This document shows positions 9,419 through 18,309 of a stretch of 64,000 nt of DNA, one piece after another. The first letter of the stretch is position 1, and every line of letters begins with the position of its first letter. The position numbers were made by a program, and so were the translations under genes. The notes beneath the pieces were generated by a model. That model was not told where the DNA came from. It did not search any database and saw only the letters and a list, made by a program, of their open reading frames with translations. This stretch comes from an uncultured Blautia sp. (GTDB lineage Bacteria > Bacillota > Clostridia > Lachnospirales > Lachnospiraceae): contig CAKROE010000007.1 of the NCBI GenBank assembly GCA_934371915.1, forward strand, positions 3,353 to 67,352. The letters run 5' to 3'.

Positions 9419-10240
9419 ATGAAATCCCTTCAACGTTACCTTTTTATACCAAAACTTTTCTTTCTTTTCAGCGGCATGTTTATCCTTGGCGCACAGCTCG
9501 GAAAACTGCATGCTGCTCTCTGCAATACCACGCCCGTCTCTGTCAGTCCGGAATCTTCCGGCTGGGGACTCAGTTTCCAGACTGAAGGCGAGCGTCCTGT
9601 CGGAAATGCTTCCATTGAAGAGCTGCGTCCATACAATGCTTATTATGCAGACGATACCAATGAGAAAAAAATTTATCTCACATTTGACTGCGGATACGAA
9701 AACGGAAATACACCACTTATACTCGATGCCCTGAAAAAGCATCAGGCACCTGCTGTCTTTTTTGTCGTCGGGAATTTTATTTCAGATAATCCGGATCTTA
9801 TCCGACGCATCGTTTCAGAGGGACATATTGTTGGAAACCATACTATGACACATCCCGATATGTCCGGAATTTCTTCCCTCGACGCCTTTCGAAAACAGCT
9901 AAATGGTGTAGAAAAGTTATACGAATCTGTCACCGGTGAAAAAATGACAAAATTTTACCGGCCACCGCAGGGAGTCTACAGTACTTCTAATCTTAAGATG
10001 GCAAAAGACCTCGGATATTCTACTTTTTTCTGGAGTCTTGCCTATGTAGACTGGATACAAAATCAGCAGCCTTCCAAAGACGAAGCCTTTCAAAAGCTGC
10101 TGAGCCGTATCCATCCCGGTGCCATCGTACTTCTTCATAATACTTCGGCTACCAACGGACAGATTCTCGATGAACTACTCACAAAATGGGAAGATATGGA
10201 CTATCAGTTTCATTCGCTGAAAGAACTCTCCGAAACCTGA
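9419..10240 (+). CDS. PdaA-like peptidoglycan/polysaccharide deacetylase
   Basis: A 273-residue NodB-domain (carbohydrate esterase family 4) protein. An N-terminal signal or anchor (about residues 8-30) places it outside the membrane. The catalytic motifs are present: TFDCGYENG in place of TFDDG, H-bearing VGNHTMTHPDM (motif 2), FYRPPQGVYS (motif 3) and GAIVLLHNTS (motif 5). The CGYENGNT variant is characteristic of PdaA, which removes acetyl from N-acetylmuramic acid on the way to muramic-delta-lactam in spore cortex. This hints at a spore-forming lineage, though general peptidoglycan deacetylation is possible. Its last 31 bases overlap the convergent gene at 10210. Confidence 0.85.
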   Translation: MKSLQRYLFIPKLFFLFSGMFILGAQLGKLHAALCNTTPVSVSPESSGWGLSFQTEGERPVGNASIEELRPYNAYYADDTNEKKIYLTFDCGYENGNTPLILDALKKHQAPAVFFVVGNFISDNPDLIRRIVSEGHIVGNHTMTHPDMSGISSLDAFRKQLNGVEKLYESVTGEKMTKFYRPPQGVYSTSNLKMAKDLGYSTFFWSLAYVDWIQNQQPSKDEAFQKLLSRIHPGAIVLLHNTSATNGQILDELLTKWEDMDYQFHSLKELSET

Positions 10241-11277
10241 TTCAGATAAAAATCTTCCATTTTGTTGATCCGTTCCTCATAATTTTCTTTTGTGATCAGA
10301 CCGGTTCCCCCGTAGATCCAGTCAATGATCTTCTCACTGATTTCTGCATTGTAATGCTTGTCATCCTTATAGTTATCAAGGTCTTGTGTCAGGTCAAACA
10401 TATCTGCAAAAGAATATAACTTCACATTATCATACGCAAGAAGCATCTCCGCCTGCAGTTTTTCTGCCTCAAAGTAACGCAGAAGATTTCCGGAGCACTG
10501 TCTGGCATACCACCAGACAACACTGTAAGGCGGAGTATAAAAATAAAAAGTCGTATCAGGATGCGCCTTCACCATTTCCAGAACATTTTTTTCAACGTTT
10601 TCACGTACATTCTGTGCATCTTTCTCTGAAAATTCTTTTTGAACTGCGGCTTTCTTTTTTGGTGTCTTATAATTACGAAGCACTGCCTCCCGGCCGGACG
10701 GATATAAAGTTCCCCATTCGCTGTATTCATCCATATCTATTGTTTTCCGTCCCTGCAGATTATATTTAATAACTTCCAGTGTGTCATCCAGTAAAACATC
10801 TTTATTAAAAATATACTGCACATCATTGAATGGATTGTCATCATACAAATATGTCGGAACATTGTCGTAATTATAATCCGTCTTATTTTTCAGTATCATA
10901 TTGTAATCCAGACAACGAAAAATATATTTTATATCAGGATTCACATCAAAAATTTTGCGTACTTCCTGATCAATTGACCAGTAGTTTTCTCCTGTCAAAG
11001 TCACCTTGATTGATTTTGTCCCAAACAACTCATCAAACTGTGATGTTTTGAAATTCTGCATCATGGAGGTTCCCGCAATTGCTGCATCATAATCAAAATG
11101 CCTTATAATTCCGTCATTCAGATAACGCTCACTTCCTCTGTTTAACGGGTATTCCAGATTCTTAAGCGGCTTATGAAAATGAAAAAACGGATCGATCAAA
11201 GCGGTCAGCCCGCCGGCTATGACCAGAAGTGATACAGTTCCTGCAAGAACTGTTTTTACAAATCTGCGACTGTTCAT
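10210..11277 (-). CDS. SGNH-hydrolase-like (DltD/AlgJ-type) partner of the MBOAT acyltransferase
   Basis: A 355-residue protein with an N-terminal signal anchor (about residues 8-30), so most of it is extracytoplasmic. An SGNH-type block I serine lies in DAAIAGTSMMQNF (about residues 64-76). Near the C-terminus DDKHYNAEISEKI resembles the Asp-x-x-His block V of SGNH hydrolases. MBOAT acyltransferases are commonly paired with such proteins (DltB/DltD, AlgI/AlgJ), which finish transfer of the acyl group outside the membrane. It starts 8 bp after the stop of the MBOAT gene, supporting that role. The acceptor glycan is unknown. It overlaps the convergent deacetylase gene by 31 bp. Confidence 0.75.
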   Translation of the reverse strand: MNSRRFVKTVLAGTVSLLVIAGGLTALIDPFFHFHKPLKNLEYPLNRGSERYLNDGIIRHFDYDAAIAGTSMMQNFKTSQFDELFGTKSIKVTLTGENYWSIDQEVRKIFDVNPDIKYIFRCLDYNMILKNKTDYNYDNVPTYLYDDNPFNDVQYIFNKDVLLDDTLEVIKYNLQGRKTIDMDEYSEWGTLYPSGREAVLRNYKTPKKKAAVQKEFSEKDAQNVRENVEKNVLEMVKAHPDTTFYFYTPPYSVVWWYARQCSGNLLRYFEAEKLQAEMLLAYDNVKLYSFADMFDLTQDLDNYKDDKHYNAEISEKIIDWIYGGTGLITKENYEERINKMEDFYLNQVSESSFSE

Positions 11278-11285
11278 AATGCCTC

Positions 11286-12767
11286 CTAAAAATTAAAATA
11301 AAGGAATTCCGAAACACCGGACAAAGAAAAAATTCCCCAGATCAGACATAACACGGTAAAAACCGCCTTTTTCGTATCTGGTTTAAATTCCATTTCCTGA
11401 TTATTTTTGAACGCAAGGCACAAAATAAGAGATGCTGTAAGCAAAATCAGCATATCAAATCCATGCACCGAAGCAATCAATCTGTTTAACATCGGTATAT
11501 GACAGTATATGAACTTCCATTCTTTTAAGCCAAATGTATTCAAAAGTCCATCTCTTACACTGAAGCTCTGAAATCCGAATATACGCCTGATAAAATTCAC
11601 TGCCTGCGAAATTGAATCCGCACGGAAAAAAATCCAGGTAAGATTTACAAACAGAAACGTAATGCCCCACTGAATCACAGTATGCAGATGCTCCCACTGT
11701 TTGTGCAGCATGCGGGTAAGGGCATTTCCCATTCCATGCAGAAATCCCCAGAAAATAAATGTCCAGTTTGCCCCATGCCACAGACCACTCACCAGAAACA
11801 CAGCGATAATATTTATATATGTCCGCACTTCTCCCTTTCGGCTTCCGCCCAACGGAAAATACACATATGTACGGAGGAATCTGGTCAGTGTCAGATGCCA
11901 GCGTTTCCAGAAATCCACAACCGAAGTTGCCTTGTACGGAGAATTAAAGTTCATCGGAATATGAATATTAAACAAATATCCAAGTCCCGTTGCCATATCA
12001 CAATAACCACTGAAATCAAAATAAATCTGAAATGTATAGGCAAGCATTGTGATAATTGCTTCTGCCGATGTAAGATTTCGCCCGAGATGTCCATATCCCC
12101 AGGCAACTGACTTGCTCAGGGTATCTGCGATAACCACCTTTTTGACTAACCCGGCAGCAAACATGTATAATCCATGAGCCAGATTATCCCATTGTATTTT
12201 CCAGTTTCTCTTATCTTCAAACTGTGGCAGAATTTCATTATGCAGCACGATCGGACCCGCAATCAGCTGCGGAAAAAAAGTTACAAACAATGCATAATCC
12301 ACAAAATTATACTCTTTCGTCTCTCCGCGCCACGAATCCACCATATACGATATCTGCTGGAATGTAAAAAAACTGATTCCAAGAGGAAGCACCACATGAC
12401 GAAGCTGGAAATCAGCCGAAAAGACCTTATTCAGATTTTCCACAAAGAAGTCATAATATTTGAAATAAAAAATAAGCCCCAGATTAAAGAACAGTCCAAC
12501 GCATAACAGACCATTTTTCAACATCTGAAGTTTTTTTCCTGAAATCTCCCATGTTTTCTGAAGAAGCTGTGACAGCACATAATTTACAAGAATACTGCTG
12601 CACATGATCCAAAGATAACTCGGATTAAAATATCCATAAAACCAGAAAGACATCAATATCAGTTCTATTTTAGCCAAAACCGGGCTGCCCAGTCGGTGCA
12701 GCCCGTAATATCCGCAAAGTGTCAGCGGCAAAAATACAAATATAAAAATATAAGAATTAAACAGCAT
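11286..12767 (-). CDS. MBOAT family O-acyltransferase (AlgI/DltB-like)
   Basis: Membrane-bound O-acyltransferase, 493 residues from the ATG at 12767 (MLFNSYIFIFVFLPLTL). That start overlaps the end of the upstream tagD gene by 11 bp, and a longer frame upstream lies inside tagD. It has about ten hydrophobic segments. The invariant catalytic histidine is in FLVSGLWHGANWTFIFWG, and the conserved ATSVVDFWKRWHLTLTRFL segment is present. This family carries an acyl (usually acetyl) group across the membrane to modify a surface polysaccharide or teichoic acid. The pairing with the SGNH-like gene downstream and tagD upstream suggests wall glycan acylation. Confidence 0.88.
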   Translation of the reverse strand: MLFNSYIFIFVFLPLTLCGYYGLHRLGSPVLAKIELILMSFWFYGYFNPSYLWIMCSSILVNYVLSQLLQKTWEISGKKLQMLKNGLLCVGLFFNLGLIFYFKYYDFFVENLNKVFSADFQLRHVVLPLGISFFTFQQISYMVDSWRGETKEYNFVDYALFVTFFPQLIAGPIVLHNEILPQFEDKRNWKIQWDNLAHGLYMFAAGLVKKVVIADTLSKSVAWGYGHLGRNLTSAEAIITMLAYTFQIYFDFSGYCDMATGLGYLFNIHIPMNFNSPYKATSVVDFWKRWHLTLTRFLRTYVYFPLGGSRKGEVRTYINIIAVFLVSGLWHGANWTFIFWGFLHGMGNALTRMLHKQWEHLHTVIQWGITFLFVNLTWIFFRADSISQAVNFIRRIFGFQSFSVRDGLLNTFGLKEWKFIYCHIPMLNRLIASVHGFDMLILLTASLILCLAFKNNQEMEFKPDTKKAVFTVLCLIWGIFSLSGVSEFLYFNF

Positions 12768-13170
12768 CTTTATTCTCTTTCGTGTGAAGGTCCTCTTTAA
12801 TCTGAGAACTGGAAATCTCCGGTGTTCTCGGAAGGTACACAACTTCGCAGCCCTCTTCTTTCAGAAAGTCAAATTTTCCCTTCCAGTCATCTCCCATCAC
12901 AAACGTATCCACATGATATTCCTTTACATCGGTACGTTTCTGCTCCCAGTTTTCTTCCGGAATAACGAGATCAACATAGCGGATCGCCTCCAGAAGCTGT
13001 TTGCGTTTCTCATAGGAAAAATAACATTTTTTCTGTTTTTCATTCCAGTTGAACTCATCTGTGGAAAGTCCTACGATCAGATAATCTCCCAGCTGTCTGG
13101 CTCTCCGCAGCAAATTGATGTGCCCGTAGTGGAGCAGATCAAAAGTTCCATAAGTGATCACTCGTTTCAT
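12757..13170 (-). CDS. tagD: glycerol-3-phosphate cytidylyltransferase (TagD-like)
   Basis: A 137-residue nucleotidyltransferase that makes CDP-glycerol from CTP and glycerol-3-phosphate for teichoic-acid-like polymers. The HxGH motif is in GTFDLLHYGHINLLRRA, and the second conserved motif reads RTPEISSSQI. The stretch MGDDWKGKFDFL matches TagD. It overlaps the MBOAT start by 11 bp, so the two are translationally coupled. No CDP-glycerol glycerophosphotransferase (TagB/TagF) is in the window, so CDP-glycerol must be used by genes elsewhere or the product decorates a capsule. Confidence 0.88.
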   Translation of the reverse strand: MKRVITYGTFDLLHYGHINLLRRARQLGDYLIVGLSTDEFNWNEKQKKCYFSYEKRKQLLEAIRYVDLVIPEENWEQKRTDVKEYHVDTFVMGDDWKGKFDFLKEEGCEVVYLPRTPEISSSQIKEDLHTKENKDAV

Positions 13171-13196
13171 TTCAGATTACCTCGTTTATCTAAATA

Positions 13197-14426
13197 TTAT
13201 CGGTTCAGTACCCTCATACAATAGTCGTAGATCCGTCGTAATGTTGCATACGAATAATGAACTCCATCAAATATATTTTTATTGTCTTTTTTACTTATCC
13301 ATCCTTTTTTACTCAGCATTGACCATGTATTGATATAAGTAAAACACTTCTTACTTCCCGAACAAAGACTTTTATAAATGTAATTATTAAACTGTTTCAC
13401 ATCCACTTCTGTCCTTGATACATAGCCAATTTTTTTGTTTATCATAGCACTGTTCACAGGATTTACAGACATATAATAAAGTGTACAATTGTATGCTTTC
13501 AACTTCGATGCCACTGTTTTTAGATATTTCACATACTCTGCTACAGATGCCAGATCATTTACTCCAAGATTTATGATAACTGCTTTCTTATCTTTCTTCG
13601 GCTGTTTCTTTACTGCTTTATACAATTGTGAAAATCCTTTTTTCTTAAACCAGTTCAGTCCTTCTCCTGATTTGTAGACAAATGTTGTATCCCCGGAAAT
13701 CTGTTCCCTGACAGCTTTCCGCAAATGCCGGGTTCTGGAATCCCCCACAAAATATACATGTGCAAACTTATTCTGTGTAGCTCGCACTGCCGGAGCCGTA
13801 TCCTGACTTTTCTTGAATACGACCATATAATATTTCCCCGAAAGGTTCGGAATCGTATCACCCGCATAGTACTCCGGATCAGATGTCTTGCCTTTTTTAC
13901 GTGACCATCCCAGAAACATGTCTCCATTCCCCGTCGTGACAGACGGAAAAACTGCTTTCTGGTTCTGAGCTGTCGTAAGTGTTTTCCAGAAAGTTCCGTT
14001 ATTTTTATATAGTTTTGCTCCCGAAGTATTATTCTGAGTTTTAGTCCCTGAATTAGCTGAAGTACCTATCTGCGCAGAATCCTTTTTATAAAATTTCAGG
14101 CAAAACTTTATGTTCTTTTTAATCGTAACTTTACTTCCGGGATTATATTGCTTTGTTTTGCCGGAAATCTTTGTTTCCCATGCCGCTTTATATCCCGTTT
14201 TTGTAACTCTCGGAAGCCTGATCACTGTCCCATTCTTTACAGTTCGAGCCCAACGACGGTATTTCTCTGTAGACACCTTACCTTCAGAATTTGCAAAAGT
14301 CACTTTACATTGATTTTTCCCACCGGTTGCAGCAAAAACCGTTTTGTTTCCCCCGTGTACAAGTACTACAGTCAGAAATAACATCATAAAACCGAACAAT
14401 ATCCGTCTGCTTATACACTTTTTCAT
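13197..14426 (-). CDS. secreted SGNH/GDSL-family protein with InlB-like repeats (copy 1)
   Basis: A 409-residue exported protein. The start at ATG 14426 (MKKCISRRILFG) has a GGGAG ribosome site; the signal peptide ends near VFAATGG. Residues about 35-100 form a beta-rich InlB/Flg_new-like repeat (YRRWARTVKNGTVIRLP, KTGYKAAW, KKNIKFCLKFY), with a partial second repeat around residues 140-210 (FLGWSRKKG). The C-terminal 200 residues are an SGNH-type hydrolase: VYFVGDSRTRHL (block I Ser), VIINLGVNDLA (block III Asn) and FDGVHYS (block V Asp/His). It is a paralog of the next gene. The substrate is unknown; acetyl removal from or attachment to surface glycan is plausible. Confidence 0.75.
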   Translation of the reverse strand: MKKCISRRILFGFMMLFLTVVLVHGGNKTVFAATGGKNQCKVTFANSEGKVSTEKYRRWARTVKNGTVIRLPRVTKTGYKAAWETKISGKTKQYNPGSKVTIKKNIKFCLKFYKKDSAQIGTSANSGTKTQNNTSGAKLYKNNGTFWKTLTTAQNQKAVFPSVTTGNGDMFLGWSRKKGKTSDPEYYAGDTIPNLSGKYYMVVFKKSQDTAPAVRATQNKFAHVYFVGDSRTRHLRKAVREQISGDTTFVYKSGEGLNWFKKKGFSQLYKAVKKQPKKDKKAVIINLGVNDLASVAEYVKYLKTVASKLKAYNCTLYYMSVNPVNSAMINKKIGYVSRTEVDVKQFNNYIYKSLCSGSKKCFTYINTWSMLSKKGWISKKDNKNIFDGVHYSYATLRRIYDYCMRVLNR

Positions 14427-14480
14427 AAATACTCCCATTTACTCTCTTCTTACATTCAGACAGTCATGTATTCAACTGCC

Positions 14481-15863
14481 TTATCCGCGATTTAACGTTT
14501 TCATACAATAATCAAAAATTTTCAGATATGTTGCATTTGAATAATGCAGTCCATCATAAATACCGGCATTATGTCTGTTACTGATCCAGCCTTTTTTCAA
14601 AAGATTGGTACATGTATTGATATATGTGAAAGATTTATTCTTTCCACTGCACAGACTACGGTAAATCTTTGTATTAAATGCATCTACCTGCGCCTGTGTA
14701 CGATTGCTGGCTCCTGCTTTTTTTATCATCGCTGTGTTGACCGGATTAACTGATAAATAATACATTTTGCAATTATATCTTTTCAGATTTTTCGCAATAG
14801 TCTGCATATAGGTGATATAAGCTTCTGAATTTCCCAGATCATTTACCCCCAGATTCACCACAACTGCCTTACGCGCTGTCCTTGCCTGCTTTGAAACAGC
14901 CCTGAGCAGTTCCTTATAACCGGTACTCTTGAACCAGCTCAGTCCCTGCTGGCCTTTCGCCACAAACTGCACATTAGATGGAACCGCTCCGCCAAGAGCC
15001 AGTTTCGTATCAACCATTCTGGAATCGCCGACAAAATAAATACTGTCATAAGATAACGCTGTCGTTATAGCCGATGGTGCATGATCCATAGAACCCTTAT
15101 ACACTACCATATAGTAGCTTCTCTTTCCCGATGGAATTTTGTCACCGGCCTTGAAATCAGATGCAGAAAGCGTTGATTTCCCCTTGGTTCTTGACCATCC
15201 AAGACACATGTCACCGTTTGTCATTGCCACTTCCGGGAATTTTGCTGTACCGGAAGAAGAAACTGTCTTCCATATCTTTCCGTTATTTCTGCATAAAACA
15301 GTTCCGGATACTTTCTTCAGAACCGAATACAGTTTTATGTTGTTTTTTACTCTGATATACTTACCACTTTTGTACGTAGCAGTTCCACCGGCCTTCGTTG
15401 ACCAGCCCAAAAACTGATATGTCGCATTCGACGAACCTGCCGGCAACTTCACACGCTTTCCCGATGACACGGTCTGGCGCAGTTTTTTGTACTCTTTTTT
15501 ACCGTTCGCTGTGTAATAACGTACGGTATATATCTTATACAGATTCAGGCAAAATTTTGTATTTCGGTTAATTGTAACTTTCTGACCCGGAGAGTATTTG
15601 TATTTCTTTCCGTTGATCATTGTCACCCATTTTGCTTCGTATCCTTTTCTGGATATTTTAGGTAACTGAACCTGCTCACCGGCATTCACAGTCTTCGACC
15701 ATTTACGGTAATTTCCTGTAGAACTTCCCTTTGCATTGGCATAAGTCACCTTATATGTAGTGGTATCTGCAGATACCATTCTCGTTCCTCCAAAAACAAG
15801 CAATACTGCCATAAACAGCAGAAGCAATCCTACATTTCGCCATTTTGCTGCATATTTTTTCAT
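14481..15863 (-). CDS. secreted SGNH/GDSL-family protein with InlB-like repeats (copy 2)
   Basis: A 460-residue paralog of the preceding gene with the same layout plus one extra repeat. A signal peptide ends near MVSADTT. Three InlB-like repeats follow, at about residues 35-105, 110-175 (YTVRYYTANGKKEYKK...FLGWSTKAGG) and 185-245 (MCLGWSRTKG). The C-terminal SGNH domain has IYFVGDSRMVD, VVVNLGVNDLGN and YDGLHYSNATY, so Ser, Asn, Asp and His are all present. Both copies share the last ~190 residues closely, pointing to tandem duplication. They lie between tagD/MBOAT and glf, so a role on the surface polymer is likely. Confidence 0.75.
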   Translation of the reverse strand: MKKYAAKWRNVGLLLLFMAVLLVFGGTRMVSADTTTYKVTYANAKGSSTGNYRKWSKTVNAGEQVQLPKISRKGYEAKWVTMINGKKYKYSPGQKVTINRNTKFCLNLYKIYTVRYYTANGKKEYKKLRQTVSSGKRVKLPAGSSNATYQFLGWSTKAGGTATYKSGKYIRVKNNIKLYSVLKKVSGTVLCRNNGKIWKTVSSSGTAKFPEVAMTNGDMCLGWSRTKGKSTLSASDFKAGDKIPSGKRSYYMVVYKGSMDHAPSAITTALSYDSIYFVGDSRMVDTKLALGGAVPSNVQFVAKGQQGLSWFKSTGYKELLRAVSKQARTARKAVVVNLGVNDLGNSEAYITYMQTIAKNLKRYNCKMYYLSVNPVNTAMIKKAGASNRTQAQVDAFNTKIYRSLCSGKNKSFTYINTCTNLLKKGWISNRHNAGIYDGLHYSNATYLKIFDYCMKTLNRG

Positions 15864-15907
15864 AAAATCTCCTCTTTCAACCTATCCTCGCCAGTAACCC
15901 GCCTCAC

Positions 15908-17032
15908 TCAGGCAAGCTCCTTTTCACACATATCCAAAGCAGATGCAATTACTGCATCCATATCATAATACTTGTATTCGCCCAGTCTTCCGCCAAATAC
16001 TACATGATCTTCTGCCTGAGCAAGTTCTTTGTATTTTGCGTAGAGTGCACCATTCTTCTCATCGTTGACCGGATAATACGGCTCATCTCCCGGCTTCCAT
16101 TCAGAACTGTACTCACGGCTGATCACAGTCTTCGGCAGATCATTTCCATCTGCATCTTTTCCAAATTCAAACCACTTGTGCTCAATGATTCTTGTCCACG
16201 GTGTTTCTCTGTCCGTGTAATTAACTGCCGCATTTCCCTGGAAATTTGGCTTGTCCAGAAGTTCTGTCTCAAAACGTACAGAACGATATTCCAGATATCC
16301 CATAGAATAACCAAAGTATGCATCGATCGGACCTGTATAAATTACTTTATCTGCAAGTGCATCGTACTCTGCTTTTTTCTCCAGATAATCTTCTCCAAGA
16401 CGTATTTCCACACCATCCAGCATATTGGCAACCATCTGTGTATATCCGCCTACCGGAATCCCCTGATAAAGTGCATTAAAGTAGTTGTTGTCAAAAGTAA
16501 GTCTTACCGGAAGACGCTTGATGATAAATGCCGGAAGATCCTTGCATTCACGTCCCCACTGCTTCTCTGTGTAACCTTTGATCAGTTTCTCAAAGATATC
16601 ACGTCCTACAAGGGAAATTGCCTGCTCTTCCAGATTCTTCGGTTCTGTAATACCTGCTTCTTTCTTCTGCTCTTCAATCTTTGCTGCCGCCTCTTCCGGT
16701 GTCACAACGCCCCACATTTTATTAAATGTGTACATATTAAACGGAAGTGAGTAAAGTTCTCCGTGATAATTCGCTACCGGGCTGTTCGTGAAACGGTTAA
16801 ACTCCGCAAACTGAGTAATGTAGTTCCAGACTTTTTTATTATTTGTATGGAAAATATGTGCGCCATACTTGTGCACATGAATCCCCTCTACATCTTCTGT
16901 AAAAACATTTCCCGCAATGTTCGGTCGCTTATCAATCACCAGAACAGATTTGCCTGCTTTCTTTGCTTCGTGCGCAAATACTGCACCATACAATCCCGCA
17001 CCTACTACCAGATAATCATATTTCTTACTCAT
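15908..17032 (-). CDS. glf: UDP-galactopyranose mutase
   Basis: FAD enzyme that interconverts UDP-galactopyranose and UDP-galactofuranose, the donor for galactofuranose in surface glycans. It has 374 residues. The N-terminal dinucleotide fold is YLVVGAGLYGAVFAHEA. Other Glf landmarks are YGAHIFHTNNKKVWNYI, GYTEKQWGRECKDLP, YFGYSMGYLEYRS and VFGGRLGEYKYYDMD. It has its own promoter 33-62 bp upstream. It implies that the polymer made by the neighbouring glycosyltransferases contains galactofuranose. Confidence 0.96.
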   Translation of the reverse strand: MSKKYDYLVVGAGLYGAVFAHEAKKAGKSVLVIDKRPNIAGNVFTEDVEGIHVHKYGAHIFHTNNKKVWNYITQFAEFNRFTNSPVANYHGELYSLPFNMYTFNKMWGVVTPEEAAAKIEEQKKEAGITEPKNLEEQAISLVGRDIFEKLIKGYTEKQWGRECKDLPAFIIKRLPVRLTFDNNYFNALYQGIPVGGYTQMVANMLDGVEIRLGEDYLEKKAEYDALADKVIYTGPIDAYFGYSMGYLEYRSVRFETELLDKPNFQGNAAVNYTDRETPWTRIIEHKWFEFGKDADGNDLPKTVISREYSSEWKPGDEPYYPVNDEKNGALYAKYKELAQAEDHVVFGGRLGEYKYYDMDAVIASALDMCEKELA

Positions 17033-17064
17033 ATCTTCTCCTCTTTTACTCCATAGATAATTTT

Positions 17065-17094
17065 ATTATAGTTCTTTTGATTTTACAGTTGTAA
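17065..17094 (-). promoter_or_regulatory. sigma-A promoter of glf
   Basis: On the minus strand TTACAA (17089-17094) and TATAAT (17065-17070) are 18 bp apart. They lie 33 bp upstream of the glf start codon, separating glf transcription from the glycosyltransferase operon to its right. Confidence 0.6.
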
Positions 17095-17170
17095 TTTCAT
17101 TTTTCCAGTTTCTATATGATAACACGATTTTATTTTTCCGTAAAGGAAAAACAATATTTTTGAAATAACG

Positions 17171-17202
17171 TACAAAGGCCACTGCATTTTTATGCAATAG
17201 CC
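17171..17202 (-). terminator. hairpin after the glycosyltransferase operon
   Basis: On the minus strand GGCTATTGCAT and ATGCAGTGGCC (17192-17202 with 17177-17187) form an 11-bp stem with two G-U pairs and a 4-base A-rich loop. A short TTTG tail follows. It lies just past the acyltransferase stop at 17213. The weak T-tract lowers confidence that it terminates fully. Confidence 0.5.
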
Positions 17203-17212
17203 CTGAATTTTA

Positions 17213-18307
17213 TCATTTTAATTCTTTTATTTTCAAACAACCTTTATATAATCCATTATAAATGCAGTTAATAATAAAGGATAATCCCATCGAACATATA
17301 AATACAAGAGGAACCATAATAAAAATGTATTCCAGTCTGTGTGGCACATATGATATTTTATTATTCAAAATTGTATAAAACATATTATCATATATTGATG
17401 ACACCAGATAAATTCCAAGGCACAATCCCGAAACAAATTTGAATATTCCTTTAATTCTGTCCGACATTTTACTATAATCAAACTTCAAAAGTAAATCAAA
17501 CACCAGAATTGCAAGTATTACTGTAAAAAGTGAATAATATCCATTCCATGGACTTTCAACTAATTTAGTATTATAACTTCTCCAATATGTATATGTTCCG
17601 AAAACAATATCTACCAATATAATAAGCAACACCGAACTTTTTTTCTTAATCTGCAATTTGTACTCTCTTAAATAGCAGCCTATAAAAAAATACATAATCG
17701 GATAGATTGTACTCCATTTATCTGGTATCAGTTTTACATACTCTGTATTTATAGATGGCTGTTGCCACCACCCTGGATATCTGAATTTATATACATTCAC
17801 AACTGAAGGTAAAGACGTCACAAGAATCAGTGAACATACTAATACCGTTTTCCACTTCTTATCAGGTAAGGCATTCCATAACATGCCCAAAAATGGAATT
17901 AGAAGTGCCAATCCAATATACATCTCCACATACCAGGAGTATTTTGCTGACTTAAATGCCAGAATTCCTTTAATACAATCAAGTAATGTCCTATTTTGAT
18001 GTAAATATATTACATTATATATTTCACACATTATACTGGCCAATATATATATAACAATAATTTTTATCCTTTTTATATAATACAAACGATTCAGTGTTAC
18101 CTTGTTCATCAAATACCCTGACAACATCAAAAACAAAGGGACACATATCATGCATGCACATCTGATCATGACCATTACATACATTCTTTTTCCATGAATA
18201 TCAACAGAATATGCCCCTCCATTTAAGAGGAAATGTACCGACACAACCAAATAGCACGCAAAACATCGTATCACGTCCGCTGCCGGATTACGCATTTTTT
18301 TATTCAT
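17213..18307 (-). CDS. acyltransferase family 3 membrane protein
   Basis: A 364-residue polytopic protein of the acyltransferase-3 (OafA/NodX) family. It begins RNPAADVIRCFACYLVVSVHFLLNGG, where the conserved His in the first membrane helix and the R near the start match the family. The PLFLMLSGYLMN segment is also typical, and about ten hydrophobic helices follow. Such proteins O-acetylate or succinylate sugars of surface polysaccharides. It is the last gene of the minus-strand glycosyltransferase operon, 2 bp after the GtrII-like gene. The region is much more AT-rich than the flanking housekeeping genes. Confidence 0.85.
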   Translation of the reverse strand: MNKKMRNPAADVIRCFACYLVVSVHFLLNGGAYSVDIHGKRMYVMVMIRCACMICVPLFLMLSGYLMNKVTLNRLYYIKRIKIIVIYILASIMCEIYNVIYLHQNRTLLDCIKGILAFKSAKYSWYVEMYIGLALLIPFLGMLWNALPDKKWKTVLVCSLILVTSLPSVVNVYKFRYPGWWQQPSINTEYVKLIPDKWSTIYPIMYFFIGCYLREYKLQIKKKSSVLLIILVDIVFGTYTYWRSYNTKLVESPWNGYYSLFTVILAILVFDLLLKFDYSKMSDRIKGIFKFVSGLCLGIYLVSSIYDNMFYTILNNKISYVPHRLEYIFIMVPLVFICSMGLSFIINCIYNGLYKGCLKIKELK

Positions 18308-18309
18308 CT

